From Deltaproteobacteria bacterium (GTDB lineage: Bacteria; Bdellovibrionota; Bdellovibrionia; Bdellovibrionales; JAMPXM01), in the NCBI GenBank assembly GCA_017302795.1, contig JAFLCB010000005.1:1-64000 (forward strand): 64,000 nt of DNA. The letters are read 5' to 3'. A program made the position numbers and the translations under genes. The notes under the pieces were generated by a model. That model worked only from the letters and a program-made list of their open reading frames with translations. It did no database searches and was not told the origin of the DNA. Below are positions 1 to 6,895 of this stretch, one piece after another. Every line of letters starts with the position of its first letter. Position 1 is the first letter of the stretch.

Positions 1-128
1 GAAGAGCGATTATGAAAACATTAGACCACATTCTTCGTTAGGTGGTCTGCCTCCGGCGGAATTTGTCAGACGACAAGCCGCCTAAAACCTGAGCTCTCGA
101 GTGGCTTGGTTAAAGGGGGGACCTCACA
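1..128 (+). mobile_element. Right end of an IS3-family insertion sequence (left part outside window)
   Basis: The segment holds the last codons of an IS3-type transposase followed by about 40 bp of non-coding sequence that ends in ...GGGGGGACCTCACA near 128. Read outward-in from the other strand this end starts TGTGAGGTCCCCCC, the kind of short C/G-rich terminal repeat beginning with TG that IS3-family elements carry. The left inverted repeat and any target duplication lie before the window, so the exact boundary (126 or 128) cannot be proved here. The IS abuts the Rep/FtsK module that follows. Confidence 0.7.
2..85 (+). CDS. IS3-family transposase (OrfB), C-terminal fragment cut by window edge
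   Basis: Frame 2 reads KSDYENIRPHSSLGG followed by LPPAEFVRRQAA and a TAA at 83-85. The N-x-x-RPHSSLG...PPAEF signature is the conserved extreme C-terminus of the DDE integrase (rve) OrfB transposases of IS3-family elements. Only about 27 codons are visible; the catalytic DDE residues are upstream of the window. OrfB cuts and joins IS ends and is normally made as an OrfAB fusion by -1 frameshifting. Whether this copy is intact cannot be judged. Confidence 0.85.
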   Translation, partial: KSDYENIRPHSSLGGLPPAEFVRRQAA

Positions 129-444
129 ATTGGGCGGGATTTGAGGGAAGAATTGATATTAAATATTAAAAATAGAAGAGATTTGAACGAGGCAAGCCGA
201 AACCCGCAGGGGTGGAGGCGAAGCCTCGCCATCGGGTAGTATTATAAACGATGGCACTAATGCTATTCACCGCCCTATATCAGGGAAAAACGCAATACAT
301 TGAGTATTTGTCCACTATCAAAACTATTTTAAAAAAATCGCAAACTTTAAAAAAAATTTCTCCATATAGGTAAGTGAGCAAGGTTTTTGATTGGCAAAAA
401 TCACTCACAAAATAAACCGCCCTAACGGGCAAAAGGAGAAATGT
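129..444. other. Non-coding leader between IS end and Rep/FtsK module, hairpin-rich
   Basis: No convincing gene. AT-rich DNA with several small inverted repeats: GAGGC-GAA-GCCTC near 212-224, CCCT...AGGG near 273-285 and GCCC-TAAC-GGGC just before the first gene. It includes TTGATATTAA (153-162), identical to part of the phiX174-type rolling-circle nick region, and TAGTATTAT (about 237-245), similar to the nonanucleotide of some HUH replicons. Since a rolling-circle Rep is encoded downstream, this could hold the replication or transfer origin and the promoter of the module. That is inference; short matches of this kind also arise by chance. Confidence 0.35.
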
Positions 445-741
445 ATGCGAATGTTCATAGAAACCAAAGTCCACTCATCGTCAGTGGCAACCGAACCAAA
501 GGATGTAGAAAAAGGTTTAGGTTTTATTCTGGTATTAGAAACAACGAAAAAAATTGGTGATGTTGTGGTGCCAGACTACATCAAGTGTAAGTCAAAGGTG
601 AAGATTGACCCGTCCCCAGAAAACCAATTGTTGGAGGTTGAGGTATTCAACATTGCTGGACAAGGTAGCGGACAATTCGGCGGAAAGGTTCAAACCTATT
701 ACCGCATCATCCGCAAAGCAGAGTTTGGAGGGAAAAAATAA
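445..741 (+). CDS. Small conserved protein of Rep/FtsK element (possible ssDNA-binding or DUF961-like)
   Basis: 98-residue protein starting MRMFIETK. The start at 445 is chosen because AAAGGAG sits 6 nt upstream; an in-frame ATG at 391 has no such site. The sequence is rich in beta-strand-type residues with a glycine turn (AGQGSGQFGG) and a basic end, compatible with a small OB-fold or gene-V-like ssDNA-binding protein. In Tn916/ICEBs1-type elements a small DUF961 protein precedes the FtsK-like coupling ATPase and the Rep_trans relaxase in the same order. I do not recognise the family firmly; function is inferred only from position. Its stop overlaps the next ATG by 1 nt (TAATG). Confidence 0.6.
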   Translation: MRMFIETKVHSSSVATEPKDVEKGLGFILVLETTKKIGDVVVPDYIKCKSKVKIDPSPENQLLEVEVFNIAGQGSGQFGGKVQTYYRIIRKAEFGGKK

Positions 742-2018
742 TGCTTCCCACAATTAGCGAACTGTTGAAGCACAAGGAAGCCCTTATCACCGTTTTTTCG
801 GTGGTAGGGGCAACCCTCTTTTATTTCTTTTACCAAATATATAGAGGCCGTAAATATCACTTGAAAGAGCTGAAAGCCCTTGGACTCTACCAAGATGAAA
901 CCAAGGATGTGATGAATGAAAAGACAGGATTAAAGGAACGGCGAGTATGTTCCAAAATCAAAATTTATTGGAATGGCAATAAACTGATTTTTTCCAAATA
1001 CAACCGTGCTTATGGCATCAAAAATTTTGAAAATTTAAAACAGAACTTGGAAACTCTTTTTGGCAAAAAGATTGAACTCATCACCCACGAAAAACAGTGG
1101 TGGTCATCCCAACCAAAAATCATCATTCACACCGAAGCATTTCCAGAAAAGTTTCTATTGTCGCAGATACCATCGCTCGCCGTTGGGCAGTTGTTCATTG
1201 GAATTGATGCCCTGATGAAATTTATAATTTTAGAGGTAATCAAAAATTTTGAGAATACACTTTTAATTATTGGGCCAAAGGGGTCAGGGAAATCGGTTTT
1301 AATTAATTCAATTATTCGGTCATTCTTTCAAACTCTTTTGAAACACAACCGATTGAGCGAGTATCAGTTAATCATAGCCGACAATAAAGGAACTGACTTT
1401 ATTGAGGTTGTTGATGAGTTTAAGGGTTCTTATTATCAGCCGTTTAACTTGAATGACTTGCGAGAACTGGTTGGGCGATTAAGACAGCACAAGGAAGAAA
1501 TTGAGAGCACATTACAGTTTCTAAAAACAAATCGCATATCACCTCGCCACTGGGATGAACTCCGCACGGAGGACACAATGTTTTATGTGCCTCCAAAATT
1601 ATTTTTAGTGCTTGATGAAATGAAAGCCTATTTCGGTTCAGGCAAGCAAGCACCAAAACTTTCCAAAGAGCCAACAGCCGATGAGCTGGTTCGCAGGGAA
1701 AAATATGAGCTTACCCAAGAGTTCGGGCACTTGGTGAACTTCTTTGCCGAACAATGTCGCTCAACGGGCATAGTCCTCATCTGTGCCAGTCAATCGCCGA
1801 ACAAGAGTGATTATGACTATCCAGATTTTATTAATTTCCCAATACTCATAGCCTCTCAAACAAATGCCCAACAAAGCATTCAGTTAATCGGCGATACGAG
1901 CTTAAACGACAACACACTGACCAGAGGGAAGTTTGTAATTCGGGACGAGATTGGAGTCCGCAGGTTTCTGGCTCCGCTATCCATCAAAATCAAAGGTGAT
2001 GGCGATGCTTCTAAATAA
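741..2018 (+). CDS. FtsK/SpoIIIE (TcpA)-like membrane DNA-transfer ATPase
   Basis: 425 residues. One predicted membrane helix (about 16-34, VFSVVGATLFYFFYQIY) anchors it; the cytoplasmic part has a Walker A GPKGSGKS (178-185) and a Walker B-like strand FLVLDE followed by a sensor-like stretch ICASQSPNK. This fits the FtsK/SpoIIIE-HerA superfamily coupling proteins (TcpA/ConQ, Tn916 Orf21) that feed relaxase-bound DNA to a secretion channel or pump DNA. The ATG overlaps the previous stop and follows GGAGGG; its 3' end overlaps the rep start by 14 nt, so the three genes form one operon. Zot-like assembly ATPases of filamentous phage are an alternative, but those carry the helix after the ATPase domain. 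Confidence 0.75.
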   Translation: MLPTISELLKHKEALITVFSVVGATLFYFFYQIYRGRKYHLKELKALGLYQDETKDVMNEKTGLKERRVCSKIKIYWNGNKLIFSKYNRAYGIKNFENLKQNLETLFGKKIELITHEKQWWSSQPKIIIHTEAFPEKFLLSQIPSLAVGQLFIGIDALMKFIILEVIKNFENTLLIIGPKGSGKSVLINSIIRSFFQTLLKHNRLSEYQLIIADNKGTDFIEVVDEFKGSYYQPFNLNDLRELVGRLRQHKEEIESTLQFLKTNRISPRHWDELRTEDTMFYVPPKLFLVLDEMKAYFGSGKQAPKLSKEPTADELVRREKYELTQEFGHLVNFFAEQCRSTGIVLICASQSPNKSDYDYPDFINFPILIASQTNAQQSIQLIGDTSLNDNTLTRGKFVIRDEIGVRRFLAPLSIKIKGDGDASK

Positions 2019-2876
2019 AATATTTTGTGGCCTTGACACTGTTTACATCACTATTACCCGACCAAGGAGCTTAATTTCTTTTATCGGCGAAAATGCGGAG
2101 CCTACGGACAAACTGTTTTATGGAATTTTGGACATTCTACTTGGACGAAATTTTGTCGTTCAAGGGGGTTCAAAAAAATTCGTGAACAATGGGAGCGAAT
2201 ATATCCAAAGCAATTCAAGGGAAATTTTAGTTCAACTCCGCTCCGCTCACCTGATGAAATATGGTCGCTCAAAGGTTGGAGCCATTTTAAAGTTTTTGAG
2301 CGACAGTGGAGTAAAGCCAAAAACAAAGCGAACCCGAAAAAAAGACTTTAAGGCAGAAAAGCAGGATGTGTTCTATCAAATCACACGAATTGATTTTGCG
2401 GTGGATCACGAGACGAGAATTGACCTGATTAAAATTTTGACCGAGCGAGTGGGATACACTCATTTTTTTAGTGGCATCCCCAAAGATTACTTTTTCGGGT
2501 CATCCATCACAGCGAACGAACGAGTAAGGCTACACGAGAGCACCGATTTAAAGAGCTTAAAATTTTCAATAACGGTTTTGAGCTGGCGATATACGACAAA
2601 CGATTAGAAATTGCTGAACAAGCGACCGCAGAAAAGCTTCAATTATATCCGCCCATCTATCGGGACATCCTTTTAGAACCAGAGCGGAAGCTTTACCGTG
2701 TTGAGTTGCGATTCTTTCGCACACGTAGCATTGCCTTTAACCACCTCACGGTGGATGAACTTTTTGATTTACCAGCCAAAGAATTGAATAAGTTTGGCGA
2801 AGCCACCAAATTATTAAAAAGAAAAAAACAAAAAACTTTCCCGAGCACTCTTTTTTCTCGGCTGTTCTCCGTTTGA
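2005..2876 (+). CDS. Rep_trans-type replication initiator / relaxase, expressed through a -1 frameshift
   Basis: The zero frame runs from ATG 2005 (AAAGG 8 nt upstream; ATG 1999 is less well placed) to a TAG at 2605. The protein begins MLLNKIFCGLDTVYITI, typical of the N-terminus of rolling-circle replication initiation factors/relaxases (Rep_trans, Pfam PF02486; NicK, Tn916 Orf20). Homology-like sequence then continues in the -1 frame (FNNGFELAIYDKRLE...LYRVELRFFRT) to TGA 2874-2876, giving a product of about 290 residues if the ribosome slips at TTTAAAG 2547-2553. Such enzymes nick one strand at the origin with a tyrosine and start replication or transfer. The break could be a programmed frameshift, an inactivating indel or a sequencing error. 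Confidence 0.7.
2547..2584 (+). promoter_or_regulatory. Candidate -1 ribosomal frameshift signal: TTTAAAG heptamer plus stem-loop
   Basis: In the zero frame the codons are GAT TTA AAG, so TTTAAAG (2547-2553) is in the X XXY YYZ phase required for tandem -1 slippage. AGCTTAAAA (2554-2562) can pair with TTTTGAGCT (2576-2584) through nine pairs including one G-U, leaving a 13-nt loop. The -1 frame stays open for 109 codons of plausible Rep sequence while the zero frame stops at 2605. The stem begins directly after the heptamer, closer than the usual 5-9 nt spacer, which weakens the case. Confidence 0.5.
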
Positions 2877-2905
2877 TTTTCCATTTAAAGAACGGAGGAA
2901 ATTTT

Positions 2906-3136
2906 ATGGATAGCAATTTTTCAAGTATGAACCGAGCTGTTGAACAATCAATGGCCTTTCTTAACGAACAAATCAAAGCGATGGATTGGAACAAGAAATG
3001 GCGAACGGATTACCCAAAAACTGAACGGGCCAAACAAGAAGCCGAGACACTTAAGAAGCCAGAGGTCAAAGAGGCATTGAAAGAAGTTTTCAGCGAGCAA
3101 TCATTAGCGATGTCCCAACTGGGGGAGGTATTCTAA
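2906..3136 (+). CDS. Small hypothetical protein of the mobile module
   Basis: 76-residue protein starting MDSNFSSMNRAVEQ. The ATG at 2906 has a strong GGAGG 7 nt upstream, preferred over an earlier in-frame ATG at 2873. It is polar and helix-prone with many K/E residues (KTERAKQEAETLKK), without signal peptide or membrane segment. It follows the rep stop by 29 nt and overlaps the next gene by 1 nt, so it is probably in the same transcript. I do not recognise a family; a helical accessory or DNA-binding role is only a guess. Confidence 0.6.
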   Translation: MDSNFSSMNRAVEQSMAFLNEQIKAMDWNKKWRTDYPKTERAKQEAETLKKPEVKEALKEVFSEQSLAMSQLGEVF

Positions 3137-3654
3137 TGAAAGCCGTTAGAATTACCGAGCTGGACGAGATTACCGAATTTCCCGTGAGCTATATCGTGAA
3201 AGCCGATGGGAGTGATGAAATGGTGGGATGTTGCCCGAAAGCATTCTTCAATTTCTTTGGTCTCTTGGATGCGATTGATGAATTGAAATCCTCATTTTTA
3301 TTTTGGCTAAAAGCGGAACTCCAAGAGGACGACAAAACACTGATTACACCGCCTGACGGTATACGAGCCTTTTTGAAAAATCCAATTTTTGAAAAGTTAG
3401 ATTGTCGTGGTGGTTTAATTTATGACTACGACTTACCGACATTTATTTTTCTATTGGCTGACGGTTGGGTTCTACTCCCATTCCTTGTAAGCAACGGTAA
3501 AGGACAGCCTCTCCACTGTGAGGTTTATTATATGAGCAATGGGAAGTTGTTTTGTAATGGTGTTGAGATTTCAACCCAGACATTTGTCCAGAAACTTTAT
3601 TGTGATGAAGACAACCGCTTTATTATCGGAGGAAAAAAGGGGGGCGAGGATTAA
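3136..3654 (+). CDS. Hypothetical soluble protein of the mobile module
   Basis: 172-residue protein with no signal peptide or clear membrane helix; its ATG overlaps the previous stop (TAATG), indicating translational coupling. It is mixed alpha/beta in look, with hydrophobic strands (LPTFIFLLADGWVLLPFLV) and an acidic middle. No catalytic motif is evident and I do not recognise the family. Base use is AT-rich like the rest of the 400-4160 block and unlike the chromosome to its right. It is the last plus-strand gene of the module and converges on a small minus-strand gene, overlapping it by 4 nt. Confidence 0.6.
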   Translation: MKAVRITELDEITEFPVSYIVKADGSDEMVGCCPKAFFNFFGLLDAIDELKSSFLFWLKAELQEDDKTLITPPDGIRAFLKNPIFEKLDCRGGLIYDYDLPTFIFLLADGWVLLPFLVSNGKGQPLHCEVYYMSNGKLFCNGVEISTQTFVQKLYCDEDNRFIIGGKKGGED

Positions 3655-3836
3655 CCCTCGCCCTGATTTTCAAGAACTTTGAGCAAATACTTAATGGATA
3701 CAGAGATGGCACTACCTTGGTTTAGGTAGATTAAAATGTTGGTTCCGTTTTTGGTTTTTCTCACCTTATGAAAAGGCACGAAAGCCAAGCCTCGGTTCAT
3801 TTGTTCACTCTGTTTCTGTTTTTTTTCGTTCGCCAT
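3651..3836 (-). CDS. Small basic hypothetical protein
   Basis: 61-residue protein starting MANEKKQKQSEQMNRG. The start at 3836 is supported by AAAGGAG 7 nt upstream; a longer in-frame ATG at 3857 lacks one. It is basic at the N-terminus and ends with a hydrophobic strand-helix (NILIYLNQGSAISVSIKYLLKVL). It converges with the preceding gene, overlapping its 3' end by 4 nt. Size and charge would suit a small DNA-binding regulator of the element, but no known domain is visible. Confidence 0.55.
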   Translation of the reverse strand: MANEKKQKQSEQMNRGLAFVPFHKVRKTKNGTNILIYLNQGSAISVSIKYLLKVLENQGEG

Positions 3837-4241
3837 TTTAAGACTCCTTTGTTTCAACCCACTTTGGGGTTTTTAGAAATCGCAGAAACCCAAGTGGTGT
3901 TAGAAACGAGTGGTAATCAGCCGAAAATCTTTTTTAGAGTGGAAAAGGACGACTGGCATAACCGATGACAATGTGTTGGCGGTGGTTAGTGAATAAGGAT
4001 GTCCCCAATCGGTCGGCTGATTAGCACGGCTTTGAGGTCATAGTGGCGAATGAAACTCCGCAGACGGGCAAATAGGAGGCTCTGGGGTGCTTTGGATAGT
4101 GGGATTTGAAAGCGGGACAGAACGGCTTTAATATTAATTAATAAGGGTTCATTGCCCGACCGTTGCCCAAATGCTATAAGTTATTGAATACAGGGGGTTT
4201 ACATCACCTCCACCAATTTCCTTCCGCCGAAGGCGGAAATT
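3837..4241. other. Right flank of the mobile module, no firm gene
   Basis: About 400 bp without a supported gene. On the minus strand, roughly 4180 to a stop at 3986, an open stretch without ATG reads ...NEPLLINIKAVLSRFQIPLS and on to ISRPIGDILIH, which looks like degraded coding sequence, but nothing identifies it. A small hairpin, TTCCGCC-GAA-GGCGGAA, lies at 4222-4238 directly before the large palindrome. The AT-rich base composition of the module continues to about 4200. Confidence 0.4.
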
Positions 4242-4279
4242 CAGTATCCAGGATACAGTTAACTGTATCCTGGATACTG
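4242..4279. repeat. 38-bp perfect palindrome built from four GTATCC/GGATAC units
   Basis: Positions 4242-4260 are the exact reverse complement of 4261-4279, centred on GTTAAC. Each arm is itself an interrupted palindrome, GTATCC-A-GGATAC and GTATCC-T-GGATAC, so the site contains four alternating half-sites. A second, 7-bp hairpin sits 3 bp to its left. It lies between the mobile module and the 3' end of the four-helix-bundle gene. It could be a bidirectional terminator stem, a recombination or resolution site, or an operator for a tetrameric regulator; nothing in the sequence chooses between them. Confidence 0.9.
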
Positions 4280-4286
4280 TGCGATA

Positions 4287-4613
4287 TCAGCGCCTGGGCG
4301 TTATCGCTGTTGTTGTTTCCGAGTTCAGTAACTTGTAAAGGCTCGCTCCCAAGTGATCGCCAAGACGAACTATCGGCGAGTTTTCGTCCTTCATCAGCTT
4401 AAAAATAGTTTTACATTCTTGAAGTGAAGCGTATGCGGTTTGATAGTAACGCTTCTTTTCTTTTACCGACTGTTTCGCGTTCCCTTCTGACAAATTTAAA
4501 GCAATCGAGGACGAGGCTCGCAAAAGCTGGTCCCGCAAGTACGCCGGTGCTTTTACTTCAGAGGCCAGGTCGTGAAACTGCACTGCTAGGTCCAGCGTTC
4601 GGAACGTTTTCAT
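4287..4613 (-). CDS. Four-helix-bundle protein (S23 / 23S rRNA intervening-sequence family)
   Basis: 108 residues from MKTFRTLDLAVQFHDLAS; the ATG at 4613 has AAGGG upstream, preferred to a distant in-frame start at 4712. Motifs DQLLRASSSIALNLSEGNA and KKRYYQTAYASLQECK are diagnostic of the TIGR02436/S23 four-helix-bundle family. Members are encoded inside 23S rRNA intervening sequences and, as relatives called Avd, in diversity-generating retroelements, where they bind nucleic acid. No rRNA or reverse transcriptase is near. It is bracketed by the 38-bp palindrome downstream and a large hairpin upstream, like a self-contained insertion. The final residues (TTTAITPRR) read into the palindrome region and may be an altered end. 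Confidence 0.85.
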   Translation of the reverse strand: MKTFRTLDLAVQFHDLASEVKAPAYLRDQLLRASSSIALNLSEGNAKQSVKEKKRYYQTAYASLQECKTIFKLMKDENSPIVRLGDHLGASLYKLLNSETTTAITPRR

Positions 4614-4625
4614 ATAATATCCCTT

Positions 4626-4676
4626 CGTTTGTTCGTGAATCGGCTTTCCAGAAAGAAGCCGATGAATGAACAAACG
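4626..4676. repeat. Large imperfect hairpin upstream of the four-helix-bundle gene
   Basis: CGTTTGTTC (4626-4634) pairs with GAACAAACG (4668-4676) and TCGGCTT (4640-4646) with AAGCCGA (4656-4662), separated by a symmetric 5x5-nt internal loop and closed by a short loop. It lies just upstream of the ribosome-binding site of the minus-strand S23-family gene, so it would form in the mRNA leader. In rRNA intervening sequences such long stems are processed by RNase III; whether that applies here is unknown. Confidence 0.8.
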
Positions 4677-4817
4677 AGAGGCCAGCGAAGCCTGCCAAAT
4701 CTTGAACTTCATAAAAACGTCCTAAATTGGGATAATTGAGCAAGGTTCTGAATTGAATTTGTAACCTTTTAATGACCTCAAGCGTAGACAGTTTGACAAT
4801 TCCAAATAGGAGGCCAA

Positions 4818-5369
4818 ATGGGAGGATCGATGCGGTCATTTTTAACGATGTGTCTGGTGATGGGTGTGATGGTTCTATCTGAGCGTGCGCTTGCGTGGAG
4901 TCCGGAGAATTTTAAAAAACCGAGCGACGCGGATTTAAAGAAGTCGCTGACCAAGATTCAGTATCAGGTCACTCAGCATGAAGGCACGGAACGGCCCTTC
5001 GAGAACGAGTTTAATGAAAAAAAAGATGACGGCATTTACGTCGACATCGTTTCCGGCGAACCGCTTTTTAGCTCGAAAGACAAATACGACTCCAAAACGG
5101 GTTGGCCGAGCTTTTCAGCTGTTCTGAAAAAAGAGTATATTGTCGAAAAAGAGGACCGCGGACTCTTTGGTTCTCGAACGGAGATCCGCAGTAAATATGC
5201 GGACTCTCATTTGGGACATGTTTTTAACGATGGTCCAAAACCGACTGGCTTGAGATACTGCATGAACTCTGCAGCCATGCGGTTTATTCCCGCGGCTGAA
5301 CTGGAGAAACAGGGTTACGGCCAGTTTGTTTCTCTCTTTCAAACGGCAGTGCCCGCAAAGAAAAAGTAA
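4818..5369 (+). CDS. msrB: Exported methionine-R-sulfoxide reductase MsrB
   Basis: About 183 residues with an N-terminal signal peptide ([22 protein letters not shown]) and a complete MsrB domain that reduces R-methionine sulfoxide in proteins. Conserved stretches [16 protein letters not shown] and [11 protein letters not shown] are present, with the catalytic Cys at about residue 148. The two CxxC zinc pairs of many MsrB enzymes are absent, so it belongs to the zinc-free form. Two starts have good Shine-Dalgarno sites: ATG 4818 (TAGGAGG) and ATG 4830 (GGGAGG); the second gives a neater signal peptide. With msrA 300 bp downstream it would form an envelope methionine-repair system. Confidence 0.92.
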   Translation: MGGSMRSFLTMCLVMGVMVLSERALAWSPENFKKPSDADLKKSLTKIQYQVTQHEGTERPFENEFNEKKDDGIYVDIVSGEPLFSSKDKYDSKTGWPSFSAVLKKEYIVEKEDRGLFGSRTEIRSKYADSHLGHVFNDGPKPTGLRYCMNSAAMRFIPAAELEKQGYGQFVSLFQTAVPAKKK

Positions 5370-5420
5370 ATAGCAGCAAGACGTCGTGTTAGTCGGCGGT
5401 GGTTTGACAATTATCTCGGG

Positions 5421-5702
5421 GTGAGAGGTAGTCATGGAATGGCACCTCCAATCGCCGAAGAAGCCGACCTGTCGAAGCAATTCTCGAGATGGATGAAGGA
5501 AGCGCAAGACGGAAACCGCGATAGCTACCTTCAGCTATTGAAAACGATTCGACCACACATCGCAAAGTTTGTAGCTTTTGAGGCGTTTAAATATGGCCTC
5601 GGACGAGAACTAGGGGAGGATATCGTGACGATCACATCGTTCGACTTCAATTTTCCGAAAGGAGGATCGCTTGAGTTTGAAATCAGCCGTACTTTTAGTT
5701 AG
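5421..5702 (+). pseudogene. Truncated ECF sigma factor remnant
   Basis: Residues 15-69 (LSKQFSRWMKEAQDGNRDSY...ELGEDIV) match the region 2 start of sigma-70 family ECF factors, which usually continue into a QDTLLAIH-type region 2.2. Here homology ends at EDIV (about 5627) and the frame runs through unrelated residues into the msrA start, overlapping it by 32 nt. Regions 2.3-4, needed for -10 and -35 recognition, are absent, so it cannot act as a sigma factor. The start may be GTG 5421 or ATG 5439. It lies between msrB and msrA; a deletion probably joined the sigma gene to the msrA ribosome-binding site. Confidence 0.65.
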
Positions 5703-6318
5703 CGGAATTCTAGGCGTGATGATCTGTGTGGCCTTCAGCCATAAGAGCTCGGCGCAAACTCCTGCGACACCTGCTCGTGAAGTCCCGACCGAGTCGCTCG
5801 TTCTGGCTGGTGGCTGCTTTTGGTGTATGGAGCCGCCATTTGAAAAATTAGACGGAGTTGTAGAAGTGGTGTCGGGATACTCAGGGGGATCAAAGGACAC
5901 GGCAATTTACGACATAGTGTCAAACGGCAACACGGGACACATTGAGGTCGTAAAGGTTGTCTATGATCCAAAGAAGATTTCGTATCGGGAGCTACTAAAA
6001 GTGTTTTGGCGGCAAATCGATCCGCTTGATAGCCAAGGTCAATTTTGTGACAGAGGCGAGCAGTACACCTCGGCTGTTTACTACAAAAACGATGCTGAGA
6101 AGAAGCTAGCTGAAGAGTCGTTAGCTGAAATCATGACGACGCCGTCAATTCGAAATGCGAAGATTGCAACGAAGCTACGCCCAACTACGGAATTTTATGC
6201 AGCCGAGGACTATCATCAGGACTACTACAAGAAAAATCCAATCCGCTATAAGTTCTACCGCGCCAACTGCGGTCGAGACGCCCGCCTAGAAAAAATATGG
6301 GGCGCTTCGAAAAAATAG
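5671..6318 (+). CDS. msrA: Exported methionine-S-sulfoxide reductase MsrA
   Basis: 215 residues beginning at a TTG with AAAGGAGG 5 nt upstream. An N-terminal signal sequence (SAVLLVSGILGVMICVAFS...SSA) is followed by the MsrA domain: catalytic GCFWC at 48-52, EVVSGYSGG, GHIEVVKVVYDP, QFCDRGEQYTSAVYY and EDYHQDYYKK. It reduces the S epimer of methionine sulfoxide, complementing the upstream MsrB, and the signal suggests action in the periplasm. MsrA and MsrB share export signals and strand, though the sigma remnant separates them. Full length and apparently intact. Confidence 0.95.
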   Translation: MSLKSAVLLVSGILGVMICVAFSHKSSAQTPATPAREVPTESLVLAGGCFWCMEPPFEKLDGVVEVVSGYSGGSKDTAIYDIVSNGNTGHIEVVKVVYDPKKISYRELLKVFWRQIDPLDSQGQFCDRGEQYTSAVYYKNDAEKKLAEESLAEIMTTPSIRNAKIATKLRPTTEFYAAEDYHQDYYKKNPIRYKFYRANCGRDARLEKIWGASKK

Positions 6319-6352
6319 AGGATGAATTGCTGGGTGGTTGTTAGAGGCACGG

Positions 6353-6384
6353 AAAAAGTGGCACCGGGGCGGTGCCCCAGTGCC
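6353..6384 (-). terminator. Probable rho-independent terminator
   Basis: On the minus strand GGCACC-GCCCC-GGTGCC is followed by ACTTTTT, a compact GC stem and U-tract about 85 bp past the end of the secreted-protein gene at 6470. Flanking CACTGG/CCAGTG-like bases lengthen the stem only partly. On the plus strand the same stem lies 35 bp after msrA but lacks a T-run. Confidence 0.65.
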
Positions 6385-6469
6385 GAATCAGGACACTTAC
6401 CGCTTTATAAAAGTGAACTCAAATGCGGCTTGAACCCCCGACCGGGGGCCTCTACTCCTACAACCGGGG

Positions 6470-6895
6470 CTAGTATCGCGTGCAGTTTAATTCCTGACGA
6501 TAGACTTCAAAGCTTGAGGCGCCGTCGCATTTGATATTGACGCTCAAAGTATTGGTCCTTGTTTCAAAATTTAAATATGCGCCGGTGTAGTTGCAAGAAT
6601 AGTCGAGCTGACTGGTCACATCCACGGTGAACCGACTTTCCGTCGAAAGTCCTGCTTCAGCAACATAGTTGCCTGCCGCAAGGTCAGTTGTTTGAAAGGC
6701 CAAACCGGTCAGCGTAGCTAGGTTAACCGGAGCCGATAGCGAGATCGTTCTGCTCGGAGTATCGACGATGATTTCGGGTGCAGGAGATCGCCCGCTATCC
6801 GCAATGGTCGGTTCGCATCGGATGTATTCAGCCTGAGCAAAACCGACCATGTTAAGACTCGCAATTACGAAAAAAAAGTATCGTGCGATTTTCAT
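6470..6895 (-). CDS. Small secreted hypothetical protein
   Basis: 141 residues with a clear signal peptide (MKIARYFFFVIASLNMVGFAQA). The mature part is beta-rich and contains four cysteines (IRCEP, YSCNY, IKCDG, LNCTRY), probably two disulfides, as in small periplasmic or secreted beta-sandwich proteins. The ATG has GGAGT upstream. No catalytic motif; family not recognised. A terminator-like hairpin follows the gene at 6353-6384, and it appears to be transcribed alone. Confidence 0.75.
   Translation of the reverse strand: MKIARYFFFVIASLNMVGFAQAEYIRCEPTIADSGRSPAPEIIVDTPSRTISLSAPVNLATLTGLAFQTTDLAAGNYVAEAGLSTESRFTVDVTSQLDYSCNYTGAYLNFETRTNTLSVNIKCDGASSFEVYRQELNCTRY

Noticed and set aside
4163-4402. 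Plus-strand frame across the 38-bp palindrome
   Set aside because: It runs through the palindrome and antisense of the four-helix-bundle gene; no coding signal.
6425-6480. tRNA-like stretch (CTTGAACCCCCGACC) between msrA and the secreted-protein gene
   Set aside because: It resembles the T-arm side of a tRNA on the minus strand, but no acceptor or anticodon stem can be formed around it. At most a degraded fragment.
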